DNA of 27,487 nucleotides from Prevotella sp. UBA2755 (lineage in GTDB: Bacteria > Bacteroidota > Bacteroidia > Bacteroidales > Bacteroidaceae), in NCBI GenBank assembly GCA_002353225.1, contig DEJF01000067.1, positions 1-27,487 on the forward strand, read 5' to 3'. Each line of letters opens with the position of its first letter. Within the stretch, counting starts at the first letter, position 1. Position numbers and translations under genes: made by a program. The notes beneath the pieces are model-generated. The model worked only from the letters and a program-made list of their open reading frames with translations. It did no database searches and had not been told where the DNA came from. This document shows, in pieces, positions 1 to 7,405 of the stretch.

Positions 1-300
1 ATATATGCACCCAAAATTAAAAATAAGAGAAAATTATTCATGTCACAGGGACAGGTGAATGACAACTAATATCTGATGCAAGATAGGCAATAGAGGAAAC
101 GACGAAAGCGTTATAAGGATGATGGCAAACGTGACAGATGTGGCACGTTGGTTTTTCAGGATAGTCGCAAGCATATACAAGCCTTTTTCCGTAAATGCCT
201 TTGGCAGTGAATAAAGCCTAACTTTGAAATATATCTCGAAGATACTTTTTCGATATAAACTAAAAAATAGATCGGAATTTATTTTGTAGTTTTATCATTT
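1..300. other. Gene-poor left edge, no supportable gene
   Basis: No convincing gene is seen here. Two overlapping short frames exist on the plus strand: one starting ATG ATG at 119 and ending 214 (31 codons, containing DVARWFF and YKPFSVNAF), and a second, very basic frame at about 94-210 ending in FRKCLWQ. Either could be a remnant of a gene that lies outside or has decayed, and neither has a recognisable family or a clear promoter. The right-hand 20 bases carry the -33 and spacer of the promoter at 283-313. Confidence 0.3.
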
Positions 301-313
301 ATTCGTATCTTTG
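283..313 (+). promoter_or_regulatory. Bacteroidetes-type promoter
   Basis: TTTG at 283-286 followed after 19 bases by TATCTTTG at 306-313 matches the -33/-7 pattern of the primary sigma factor of Bacteroidetes. Transcription would start near 319-321. No complete protein gene follows, so it appears to serve the candidate small RNA that ends at 422. Confidence 0.65.
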
Positions 314-319
314 CAACGT

Positions 320-422
320 CAAGATAAATGTCTTGGCTATCCAGGTAAGTTTCCTGAGAGGGCAAGCCGTACACGTCACTACCCAATTAAAAAACAAACC
401 GCATCCTTAGGGGTGCGGTTTT
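320..422 (+). ncRNA. Candidate small RNA of about 100 nt
   Basis: The stretch is bounded by a good promoter at 283-313 and an intrinsic terminator at 396-422, with no convincing reading frame between them. Short self-complementary blocks occur inside it, such as CAAGA with TCTTG near 329-344 and CCAGG with CCTG near 350-356. I do not recognise the family. It could be a free small RNA, or the leader of a gene lost by deletion, since only the 3' part of a DUF1016 gene follows. The call rests on the promoter-terminator pairing only. Confidence 0.4.
396..422 (+). terminator. Rho-independent terminator
   Basis: AAACCGCATCC and GGGTGCGGTTT form an 11-bp stem (one G-U pair) with a UUAG loop, followed by a short T run. 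It is A-rich on the other side, so it could also act weakly on the minus strand. Confidence 0.7.
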
Positions 423-504
423 GCTGTTACGATGGAGTGCTATTTTCGAAAGCTATTCATCATCATCTTCAAAAAACCCTTGCTGGTGGCAATATTACGC
501 TTGA

Positions 505-1029
505 TGGAGTTATGATTTCGGTTTCGCTACTGTTGACCATGAGCCGTTTGAGGAACGAGAATTGGAAGATGCTCTTACCAGCGACGTGACGAACCTCTTA
601 TTGGAAATGGGAACAGGCTTTGCTTTCATGGGCAGACAGAAAGAAATCATCGTAGGAGGTCGCTCACGGAAGATAGACTTGCTGTTCTATCATGTCCGCC
701 TTCGTTGCTATATAGCGTGCGAAATCAAAGTAAAGCCATTCGAACCAGAATTCACAGGTAAACTAAACTACTATGTTAGTGCCGTTGATGAATTGGTTAA
801 AGCACCTGATGACAACCCTACCATTGGGCTCCTGATCTGTTCCGATATGGATAAGACCGATGTACAATGGTCTTTCCGAGGGATTACGACTCCGATGGGA
901 GTTGCTACTTACAACAATATCCGTATCAAAGATGTACTACCTACCCAAGAGCAACTGAAGGAACGGATGGAACTGCTACAGAAGGAACTTAGGGCAACTA
1001 AGCGACTGATGAAAAAAGCAAGTGAATAA
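505..1029 (+). pseudogene. 5'-truncated DUF1016/YhcG-type PDDEXK nuclease
   Basis: The frame opens after a stop at 502-504 and runs to 1029. It reads YDFGFATVDHEPFEERELEDAL, then LLLEMGTGFAFMGRQ, IDLLFYHVRLRCYIACEIK and YYVSAVDELV. These match the C-terminal nuclease half of DUF1016 (YhcG) proteins: the D of IDLLFYH and the E-x-K of EIK are the expected PDDEXK residues. Family members are usually about 330-370 residues, while at most 175 codons remain, and the N-terminal DUF1016 domain is missing upstream. The first ATG (562) lies inside the conserved ERELE region, so it is unlikely to be a native start. I therefore read it as a decayed gene rather than a short functional nuclease. Intact homologues are often associated with restriction or mobile loci. 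Confidence 0.75.
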
Positions 1030-1031
1030 TT

Positions 1032-1127
1032 GGTAAGGCATTTGGCGAATTCGGATGAAATGCTTACCATTGCACCCGATGATGAGTCATATAAAACGGC
1101 TGGTGACTCATCTTCGGGTGTTCTTTT
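1032..1127 (+). terminator. Two hairpins, second a terminator
   Basis: A first hairpin (1032-1068) pairs GGTAAGGCATTT with GAAATGCTTACC with one bulge. A second, stronger one pairs ACCCGATGATGAGTCA (1074-1089) with TGACTCATCTTCGGGT (1104-1119) with one mismatch and is followed by TTCTTTT. The second is a good intrinsic terminator for the truncated nuclease gene. Confidence 0.7.
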
Positions 1128-1129
1128 AA

Positions 1130-1431
1130 GCAATTCATAGCAGAACAAGGAGATTAGTACGGTCTCTTATCCGTAACCCTCAAAATCCTCAATCTCCCAA
1201 ACTGCCTTCATATAAAGAAATCCTGCGGATTCTTCCAAAGTTACGAAAAATCGAGGGCATTACAAAGAAACTTGTTTCTTTTTTTGCTGAGATGGAGTAA
1301 GTTCGCCATCTTTGATGGCAAAGTTACGAAAAACGAGAAAATGTCATATTTCTTTTTATCTTACTGAACACAAATAAGTTACACACATGACATTGATTTT
1401 CAAAATGCACGTCAGTTCGATATCACATCTT
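1130..1431. other. Intergenic stretch with orphan minus promoters
   Basis: The 15-mer CAAAGTTACGAAAAA occurs twice, at 1236-1250 and 1319-1333. Read on the minus strand this is TTTTTCGTAACTTTG, a typical Bacteroidetes -7 region (TAACTTTG). Nothing recognisable lies downstream on that strand: the only short frame is 13-14 codons, starting MKAVWEIEDFEG near 1212 and stopping before 1160. A small hairpin GCCATC/GATGGC (1305-1319) abuts the second copy. The area looks like the remains of deleted genes. Confidence 0.4.
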
Positions 1432-1992
1432 CTACATCGAATAGATGATAGAATAAATATAGCCTTGCTGCTCGTTGACGACTGTCTCCATGTTCTCACT
1501 TCCTGTCAGGACGGTTTTCATGTCGTTACGGATACCGTCACCTGACAATTTCAGTACCGCCTCCTTCATCGTCCAGAAACGGATAAACTCCCAGGCTGGA
1601 TCTGGTGAGTGAGTAATTTGTGCCAGTTCCTCGTCATTCATTGTGTAGCGTGCCAGCGTGTCTTTGTATTCCCTGATACTCTCGATATCGACACCTACAG
1701 GACGGTCTGCTATAACACAGATAGCAGCCTCCCGACAATGACTGAGGTTAAAGTGGATATCGGGATGTCCTACGATAAAGGGCTTGCCATGTTCCCCATA
1801 CCCGAAAATGGGTTTCTCGGTGATACCATATTCCTTTCGCAACCCTTCGCACAACAACAGATAGGCTGCCGCACAGGTCTTACGTCCCTGTTCATGCTTA
1901 AACTTCAACGCCTGCTCACGCCGTTGGTCAGACAACAAGGGGAGTGCCGTCTCGAAGTCGAAGCCGGCGATATCATCATTCAAGTAAATCAT
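1432..1992 (-). CDS. Sfp-type 4'-phosphopantetheinyl transferase
   Basis: The product would transfer the phosphopantetheine arm of CoA to the conserved serine of an acyl or peptidyl carrier protein. The 186-residue protein carries FNLSHC, the Mg-binding GVDIES motif, and FWTMKEAVLKLSGDG, the W-x-x-KEA-x-x-K signature of the Sfp/AcpT superfamily. The start at 1992 (MIYLNDDIAG) is chosen because the open frame further upstream is only the opposite phase of rmuC; the resulting overlap with the rmuC stop is 17 bases, indicating translational coupling. It is the last gene of the guaA-like, rmuC, PPTase group. Whether it is the housekeeping AcpS-type activity or dedicated to a secondary pathway cannot be told from the sequence. 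Confidence 0.85.
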   Translation of the reverse strand: MIYLNDDIAGFDFETALPLLSDQRREQALKFKHEQGRKTCAAAYLLLCEGLRKEYGITEKPIFGYGEHGKPFIVGHPDIHFNLSHCREAAICVIADRPVGVDIESIREYKDTLARYTMNDEELAQITHSPDPAWEFIRFWTMKEAVLKLSGDGIRNDMKTVLTGSENMETVVNEQQGYIYSIIYSM

Positions 1993-3307
1993 TCTCTGCT
2001 TTGGGAATACGACGATTAGGGTTCTCCTTGGCACCAAGGTCGACGAGTTCACGCCCTTTCTGTACCACACTCTGGCGACCCGTAAACAGTTTGTTGCCAG
2101 CGGCCTCGAAAGCACGATGCGCCTGATCGAGTTGTTCCCCCACCTTATTATATCGCTGGATGAAATCGCCCAAGCGGTCCAACAACTGTTCTGCAATGTT
2201 AAACACCTTCTCTTGGTTCTCCGCCTGCTGGTTCTGTACCCATGCGATATGAATCATGTGGAGGATACCTAACAAGTTCTGCTCACCAGTGATAAACACC
2301 TTCCGCTCAAAAGCCTCGCGCCACAAGGTGGAATCATTGGCAAGAGCAAGTTGCAGGGAACTCTCGAAGGGCACAAACATAATGACGAAATCGACAGCCT
2401 CACGAGGTGCCTTAACATATTTGGAATAATCCTTACGTGCCAGTTCAGTTACATGGGAGCGGATGGACTTGATATGCTCCTGCAAGGCACGCTCTTTCTC
2501 CTCCGGGTCCTCAGCATTGACATACCGCTGGTAAGCGACAAGCGACACTTTCGAGTCGATGATAGCGTCCTGACCCTGCGGATAATGCAGGATGACATCA
2601 GGTTGCATCTCCTTGCCAGTATCATCATTCTTCAGGGGTCTGCCCTGCTCGTCACGCAAACGAGCCTGCACCTCATAATGGATGCCCTCCGTCAGTCCCT
2701 GAGAAGCAAGGAGGTCACCCAGGATTATCTCACCCATATTACCGCTGACCTTATTATCGCGGCGCAACACATTGGCAAGGGACTCCGCCTTCTCACCAAT
2801 CTCCTTATTCGACTCCATCATCATGCGCAACTGTTCACGGAGGGAGGCATTCTGCTCGGTATGGTCCTTGGTATTATCACTGATAGCCTTGCGCATCTCG
2901 GTGATGGCATCCTTCAGCGGTTGGGTGATGGTACCCATATTCTCCTTGTTCTCCTCCTTCAGCCGTTGTGCCTGGGCATCCATCAACTGCTGTGCCATCA
3001 GACGGAGTTGCTCCTTGGTGGTCTTCAGTTGCTCATCAAACTGTTCACGAGCCGCCCTCAACTGTTCGGTAGACTGTTCCCGCTGGGCACGCAACTGGTC
3101 GGCAGCCTGCTCACGCTGACTGCGCATCTGCTCGGCAAAGCGTTCCTCGCTCTGTCGCAGTTCCTCTTGCCGCTGCTGCCCCAACAGGTGCATCTCCGTC
3201 TCTTTCTTGGCAAGTTCAATATGCAGTCGTCCTACTTTCTGGTTCATCACCAGATAGAGGACGACTGCACCGACGATTATTCCGATTACAATATATAATG
3301 CAATCAT
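1976..3307 (-). CDS. rmuC: DNA recombination protein RmuC
   Basis: RmuC-family proteins are predicted membrane-tethered nuclease-like proteins that limit DNA rearrangement at inverted repeats. The 443-residue product begins with one membrane segment (about residues 2-20, IALYIVIGIIVGAVVLYLV). A long heptad-rich coiled coil rich in Q, E and R follows (about 28-165), with a repeated REQ.ADQLRAQ-type pattern. The conserved RmuC domain comes next, with GEIILGDLLASQGL, QPDVILHYP and DAIIDSKVSLVAYQRY, where D and D-S-K are the PDDEXK-like residues. The end (PNRRIPKAENDLLE) is complete. It lies 15 bases after the GMP synthase gene and overlaps the following phosphopantetheinyl transferase, so the three are probably cotranscribed. 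Confidence 0.93.
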   Translation of the reverse strand: MIALYIVIGIIVGAVVLYLVMNQKVGRLHIELAKKETEMHLLGQQRQEELRQSEERFAEQMRSQREQAADQLRAQREQSTEQLRAAREQFDEQLKTTKEQLRLMAQQLMDAQAQRLKEENKENMGTITQPLKDAITEMRKAISDNTKDHTEQNASLREQLRMMMESNKEIGEKAESLANVLRRDNKVSGNMGEIILGDLLASQGLTEGIHYEVQARLRDEQGRPLKNDDTGKEMQPDVILHYPQGQDAIIDSKVSLVAYQRYVNAEDPEEKERALQEHIKSIRSHVTELARKDYSKYVKAPREAVDFVIMFVPFESSLQLALANDSTLWREAFERKVFITGEQNLLGILHMIHIAWVQNQQAENQEKVFNIAEQLLDRLGDFIQRYNKVGEQLDQAHRAFEAAGNKLFTGRQSVVQKGRELVDLGAKENPNRRIPKAENDLLE

Positions 3308-3322
3308 GCTAACGGCTCATGG

Positions 3323-4306
3323 TTACTCCCACTCAATCGTACCTGTGGGTTTGGGGGTGAGGTCATACAATACCCTGTTCACCCCGGGAACCTCTGTGAT
3401 GATGCGCTGAGTGATATGATGCAACAAGGTGTATGGAATCTCCTCAATCGTAGCAGTCATGGCATCACGTGTGTTGACGGCACGGATAATCACAGGCCAG
3501 TCCCAACTGCGTTTGTTATCTTTCACACCCGTGGACTTATAGTCGGGAACGATGGTGAAGTACTGCCATACCTTGCCCTCCAGTCCGTTCTTGGCAAACT
3601 CCTCACGCAGAATGGCATCACTCTCACGCAGTGCCTCTAAACGGTCACGGGTGATGGCACCAGTACAACGCACTCCCAGACCGGGACCGGGGAACGGCTG
3701 ACGATATACCATATTGTCGGGCAGTCCAAGTTCCTTACCTACTACGCGAACCTCATCCTTGAACAGCAACTTGATAGGCTCTACCAGTTCAAACTGCATA
3801 TCCTCAGGCAGGCCACCCACATTATGGTGCGACTTGACGGGTCCAGACTCCACGATATCAGGATAGATAGTTCCCTGAGCCAAGAAACTGATACCCTCCA
3901 GTTTACGAGCCTCCTCCTCGAACACTCTGATAAACTCCGCACCGATAATCTTACGTTTCTGCTCAGGATCAGCGACACCAGCCAGTTTGTCTAAGAAACG
4001 GTCTGTGGCATCCACATACACCAAGTTGGCATTCAACTCATCACGGAACACACGAACTACCTGCTCAGGCTCACCCTTACGCAGCAGGCCGTGATTCACA
4101 TGGACAGACACCAACTGCTTGCCGACAGCCTTGATCAGCAGGGCTGCCACCACTGATGAGTCCACACCACCTGAAAGAGCCAACAGCACTTTCTTGTCAC
4201 CAATCTGGGCTCTCAGTTCTTTTACCTGTTCCTCAATGTATTTCTGGGCTAAGGCTGGAGTCGTAATTCTCTCCATGTCTGCAGGTCTCACATTACTTGT
4301 ACTCAT
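3323..4306 (-). CDS. GMP synthase, ATP-pyrophosphatase/dimerisation half only
   Basis: The product matches the C-terminal two thirds of GuaA, which converts XMP to GMP with ATP and ammonia. The PP-loop SGGVDSS is at residues 45-51, and FLAQGTIYPDIVES, RQPFPGPGLGVRC and the terminal PGVNRVLYDLTPKPTGTIEWE are diagnostic. The usual N-terminal class I glutaminase domain (about 190 residues) is absent: upstream of the ATG at 4306 there is a promoter and then the helicase gene. The start at 4306 is preferred because the in-frame extension beyond it lies upstream of the promoter. The 327-residue protein must use free ammonia or a separately encoded glutaminase, as in the two-subunit archaeal enzyme. 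A second full-length guaA elsewhere in the genome is also possible. Confidence 0.88.
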   Translation of the reverse strand: MSTSNVRPADMERITTPALAQKYIEEQVKELRAQIGDKKVLLALSGGVDSSVVAALLIKAVGKQLVSVHVNHGLLRKGEPEQVVRVFRDELNANLVYVDATDRFLDKLAGVADPEQKRKIIGAEFIRVFEEEARKLEGISFLAQGTIYPDIVESGPVKSHHNVGGLPEDMQFELVEPIKLLFKDEVRVVGKELGLPDNMVYRQPFPGPGLGVRCTGAITRDRLEALRESDAILREEFAKNGLEGKVWQYFTIVPDYKSTGVKDNKRSWDWPVIIRAVNTRDAMTATIEEIPYTLLHHITQRIITEVPGVNRVLYDLTPKPTGTIEWE

Positions 4307-4338
4307 AATCTTCTGAATTTTAAAAGTTAATACTTCTG

Positions 4339-4346
4339 CAAAGATA
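4339..4346 (-). promoter_or_regulatory. -7 element of the guaA-like/rmuC/PPTase unit
   Basis: Read on the minus strand this is TATCTTTG, 33 bases before the ATG at 4306, giving a leader of about 27 bases. It separates this unit from the upstream helicase gene, whose stop is at 4392. Confidence 0.7.
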
Positions 4347-4391
4347 CAAAGAAGTGAGAAGAATACAAAATAAAGCCTGTTGTTTTTAATA

Positions 4392-5825
4392 TTAATTATC
4401 GAACGTGAGTGTCTTGGGCCAGTTGACCAAATACAATTGCTCGGTAGCACGGGTGAAAGCGGTATAGAGCCAGTGGATATAGTCTGGCGTGAGCATATCA
4501 TCCGTCATATATCCCTGGTCGATATACACGTGTGCCCACTGTCCGCCCTGTGCCTTATGACAGGTAGCGGCGTATGCGAACTTCACTTGCAGGGCATTAT
4601 AGTATTTGTCCTCCTTGAGTTTCTTCAGACGGTCGTGTTTCAGAGGTATGTCGGCATAGTCCGCCATCACGGCTTGGTAGAGTTGTTCCTGCTGCTCATG
4701 TGTCAGAGCCGGTGCCTCTGAGGTCAGCGTGTCAAGGACCACCATTGCCGTCAACTCATAGTCGTCATAGTCGGGAAAGGTCATGGTGACCTCAGCGAAG
4801 CGGAAGCCATATAGTTCATGCACGTTACGTACTCTGTGAACCACGGCACGGTCGCCATTGGCGATGAAGGAGAGTGGAGCGTGGAGAGTAGAGGGTTGGG
4901 CGTTGACTGTCGTCCAATAGTAGTTATTCTTCACGATCATGAGTTGGTCTCCGGAAGTCAGTTCGTCCTCCCGTCCCAGCACCATATTACGGATGCCCTG
5001 ATTATAGATGTTCGCCCGTTTATTACTACGGGTGATGACCATCGTCTCGTCAAGTCCAACCTTTGAGTAACTGCTTGCCAGCGACTCTATGAGTTCATCG
5101 CCTGGTACTACTCTGATATCTTCGAATCCCGCTAAATGAATTTGGGGTAACACCAAGCCGCCCTCCCTAATCCGAGTGGCATTAAAGAGGATGCCTGACT
5201 CCTGACTCTGTCGCAACACCTCGTTGAGGTCACACTCATGCACATGCAGTCCATAACCTCGGAGGACCTCCGACAGCAGGGCAGGACTCTCCTCCTCCCC
5301 GACTGGCGGCAACTGGGCACGGTCGCCGATGAGCAGCATCCGGCAGTTACGACCGTTATACACAAACTGTATCAGGTCGTCGAGCAACTGCCCTTGTGCA
5401 AAAGGGGTGTCCCCATAGTTCGTGGCGTTGGCAATCATCGAAGCCTCATCAATGATATAAAGGGTGTCCTGCTGGTTGTTATAGTTCAGGTCGAAAGCAC
5501 CCTCTAAAGATTTCTGACGGTAGATACGCCGATGGATGGTATAGGCAGGATGCTCCGCATAGAGCGAGAATACCTTTGCCGCACGTCCTGTAGGAGCCAA
5601 CAACACCATCTTCTGTTTCAGCGACACCATCGCCTTGACGATTGCCGCCGCCAGTGTCGTCTTACCCGTTCCTGCCGAGCCCCGCATCACCATGACGGCA
5701 TGCTCATGACGGTCGGTCATAAACAGGGAGAACACGTCAATAGCATGTTCCTGCTCTGCCGTCGGCACATGGACAAATGCCGAACGGATGCGGTATTTCA
5801 GTTCGTCGGTAATCATTATTTGCAT
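4392..5825 (-). CDS. Small RecD-like superfamily 1 DNA helicase
   Basis: The 477-residue protein has all core SF1 helicase motifs. The Walker A GSAGTGKTT is at about 49-57, Walker B IIDEAS at about 124-129, motif III GDRAQLPPV at 167-175, and the motif V/VI region with CHKAQGGQW and YTAFTRATEQL is near the end. This pattern and length match the single-subunit RecD-like/UvrD_C_2 helicases of Bacteroidetes, which lack RecB/RecC partners. The first ATG is at 5825, but the -7 box ends at 5827, so a transcript from that promoter would begin inside the gene; the second ATG, at 5816 (fourth codon), would then be a nearly leaderless start. Residues about 305-319 (TTVNAQPSTLHAPLS) come from a low-complexity DNA insertion. 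Confidence 0.85.
   Translation of the reverse strand: MQIMITDELKYRIRSAFVHVPTAEQEHAIDVFSLFMTDRHEHAVMVMRGSAGTGKTTLAAAIVKAMVSLKQKMVLLAPTGRAAKVFSLYAEHPAYTIHRRIYRQKSLEGAFDLNYNNQQDTLYIIDEASMIANATNYGDTPFAQGQLLDDLIQFVYNGRNCRMLLIGDRAQLPPVGEEESPALLSEVLRGYGLHVHECDLNEVLRQSQESGILFNATRIREGGLVLPQIHLAGFEDIRVVPGDELIESLASSYSKVGLDETMVITRSNKRANIYNQGIRNMVLGREDELTSGDQLMIVKNNYYWTTVNAQPSTLHAPLSFIANGDRAVVHRVRNVHELYGFRFAEVTMTFPDYDDYELTAMVVLDTLTSEAPALTHEQQEQLYQAVMADYADIPLKHDRLKKLKEDKYYNALQVKFAYAATCHKAQGGQWAHVYIDQGYMTDDMLTPDYIHWLYTAFTRATEQLYLVNWPKTLTFDN
4870..4915 (-). repeat. In-frame low-complexity repeat insertion in the helicase gene
   Basis: The coding strand reads CTCTACTCTCCACGCTCCACTCTCC-type sequence, a degenerate short-period CT/CA repeat encoding STLHAPLS. 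It resembles the repeats found in frame in rsmD and cls in this same window and sits between helicase motifs, where a loop could tolerate it. Confidence 0.55.
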
Positions 5826-5865
5826 GCAAAGTTAATCATTTTTTGCGGAAAATGATTAACTTTGC
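5826..5865. promoter_or_regulatory. Perfect palindrome containing divergent promoters
   Basis: GCAAAGTTAATCATTTT (5826-5842) is exactly repeated in inverse orientation at 5849-5865 around a 6-base loop (TTGCGG). Each arm contains a TAACTTTG -7 element: 5857-5864 for the plus strand and 5827-5834 for the minus strand. Both are oriented outward, toward the 41-aa peptide gene and the helicase. A start codon follows within 2-9 bases on each side, so both mRNAs would be nearly leaderless. A factor binding the dyad could control both units together. Confidence 0.7.
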
Positions 5866-5872
5866 AACCGAT

Positions 5873-5998
5873 ATGAAGATTTCTTTGAACACAAAGCGGT
5901 CTGAAAAACCTATTTCCAACCGCATCACCAATGTGATACTCGCCATGGTTGCCGGCATCCTCGCCCTACTCTGTGTGCTGAGTATCGTCCAACATTAA
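5873..5998 (+). CDS. 41-aa single-pass membrane peptide
   Basis: The frame reads MKISLNTKRSEKPISNRI, then a hydrophobic segment NVILAMVAGILALLCVLSIV (about residues 20-39), then QH and stop. The positive N-terminus and the one membrane segment suggest a small inner-membrane protein with its N-terminus in the cytoplasm. It starts nine bases after the plus-strand -7 box of the palindromic promoter and ends 10 bases before the DUF3822 gene, so it is the first gene of the peptide-DUF3822-rsmD unit. No family is recognised. The promoter position and the membrane segment are the only reasons to believe it is translated. Confidence 0.6.
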   Translation: MKISLNTKRSEKPISNRITNVILAMVAGILALLCVLSIVQH

Positions 5999-6008
5999 AA
6001 CGAGAGCC

Positions 6009-6817
6009 ATGCAGGAAAACAATAACATCGTCAACCACCTGCGACTGATTATCCGTATCAGCCGTAATAGTCTTGCCTTCGCCTCCGTCAACAGCGAGAA
6101 CGAGGGACAGATATCTTTCGAGCCTTACCTCCTCCATAGCGGTATCTCCATGGCGGCGAACCTACGAGAGGCTTTCCGTTCACAGGAGATGCTCCAGAGG
6201 AAATACGCCCGTGTTCTGGTGATGATCGACAGTCCCACCCTGATGGTACCTCTTGAGATGTTTCATGAGGAAGAGCAACGCACCCTCTACCTGCATACCT
6301 ATCAAGGACATGAGCAGGATGAGATCACCCATACGGTATTGCCCGACCTGAACTGTGTGGCGGTATTCTCCGTCAACAGGGACCAGAAACTCGTATTGGA
6401 CGACCATTTCGAGCAACTCACCTTCATCGCTGCCATTGCTCCTGTTTGGCGTTATCTGCACCAACGCAGTTATATGGGCGTGAGGGACAAACTGTATGCC
6501 TATTTCCATGAGCATCACATGGAGGTGTTCAGTTACGGACAGAACCGCTTTAAGTTCTGCAACACTTTCGAGGCGCGTGATGCCCATGACGCCCTCTATT
6601 ACCTATTATATATCTGGAAGCAGATTGCCTTGCTGGCTGATCGTGACGAGATACACCTGGTGGGGGACATCCCTGAGCGGGAATGGCTGATGACGGAGTT
6701 GCAGAAATACATCAAACGCGTATATACCATCAATCCTGCTGGTGACTTCAACCGCTCTGCCGTCACACAGATTGAAGGCATGTCTTACGACCTAATGACC
6801 TTATTTGTGAAAGGACG

Positions 6818-6821
<4 letters not shown>
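6009..6821 (+). CDS. DUF3822 family protein
   Basis: The 270-residue protein matches the DUF3822 family, found in Bacteroidetes and commonly encoded directly before rsmD, as it is here. Recognisable stretches are RLIIRISRNSLAFA near the N-terminus, ARVLVMIDSPTLMVPLEMF around 65-85, TVLPDLNCVAVFSV around 108-122 and the alternating beta/alpha pattern to the end (EIHLVGDIPEREWL). The fold is thought to resemble actin-like ATPases, but no catalytic residues can be assigned from the sequence. Its stop codon overlaps the rsmD start by four bases (ATGA), indicating translational coupling. The function is unknown; the conserved linkage suggests a role linked to ribosome or rRNA metabolism, which is inference. 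Confidence 0.8.

Positions 6822-7376
<555 letters not shown>

Positions 7377-7405
<29 letters not shown>

Noticed and set aside
119..214. 31-codon frame near the left edge
   Set aside because: A second overlapping frame is equally open, no family is recognised, and no promoter is placed correctly; kept only as a note in the left-edge entry.
311..589. 92-codon plus-strand frame
   Set aside because: It begins inside the -7 box, runs through a terminator hairpin and then overlaps the truncated nuclease gene in another phase.
1993..2196. N-terminal extension of the phosphopantetheinyl transferase
   Set aside because: The extension overlaps rmuC completely in another phase and has no resemblance to the family; the ATG at 1992 gives a normal-length enzyme.
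2351..3298. Long open frame (315 codons) on the plus strand opposite rmuC
   Set aside because: It is the antisense of a clear rmuC gene, is leucine/histidine-rich as expected of an antisense of Q/E/R-rich coiled coil, and matches no family.
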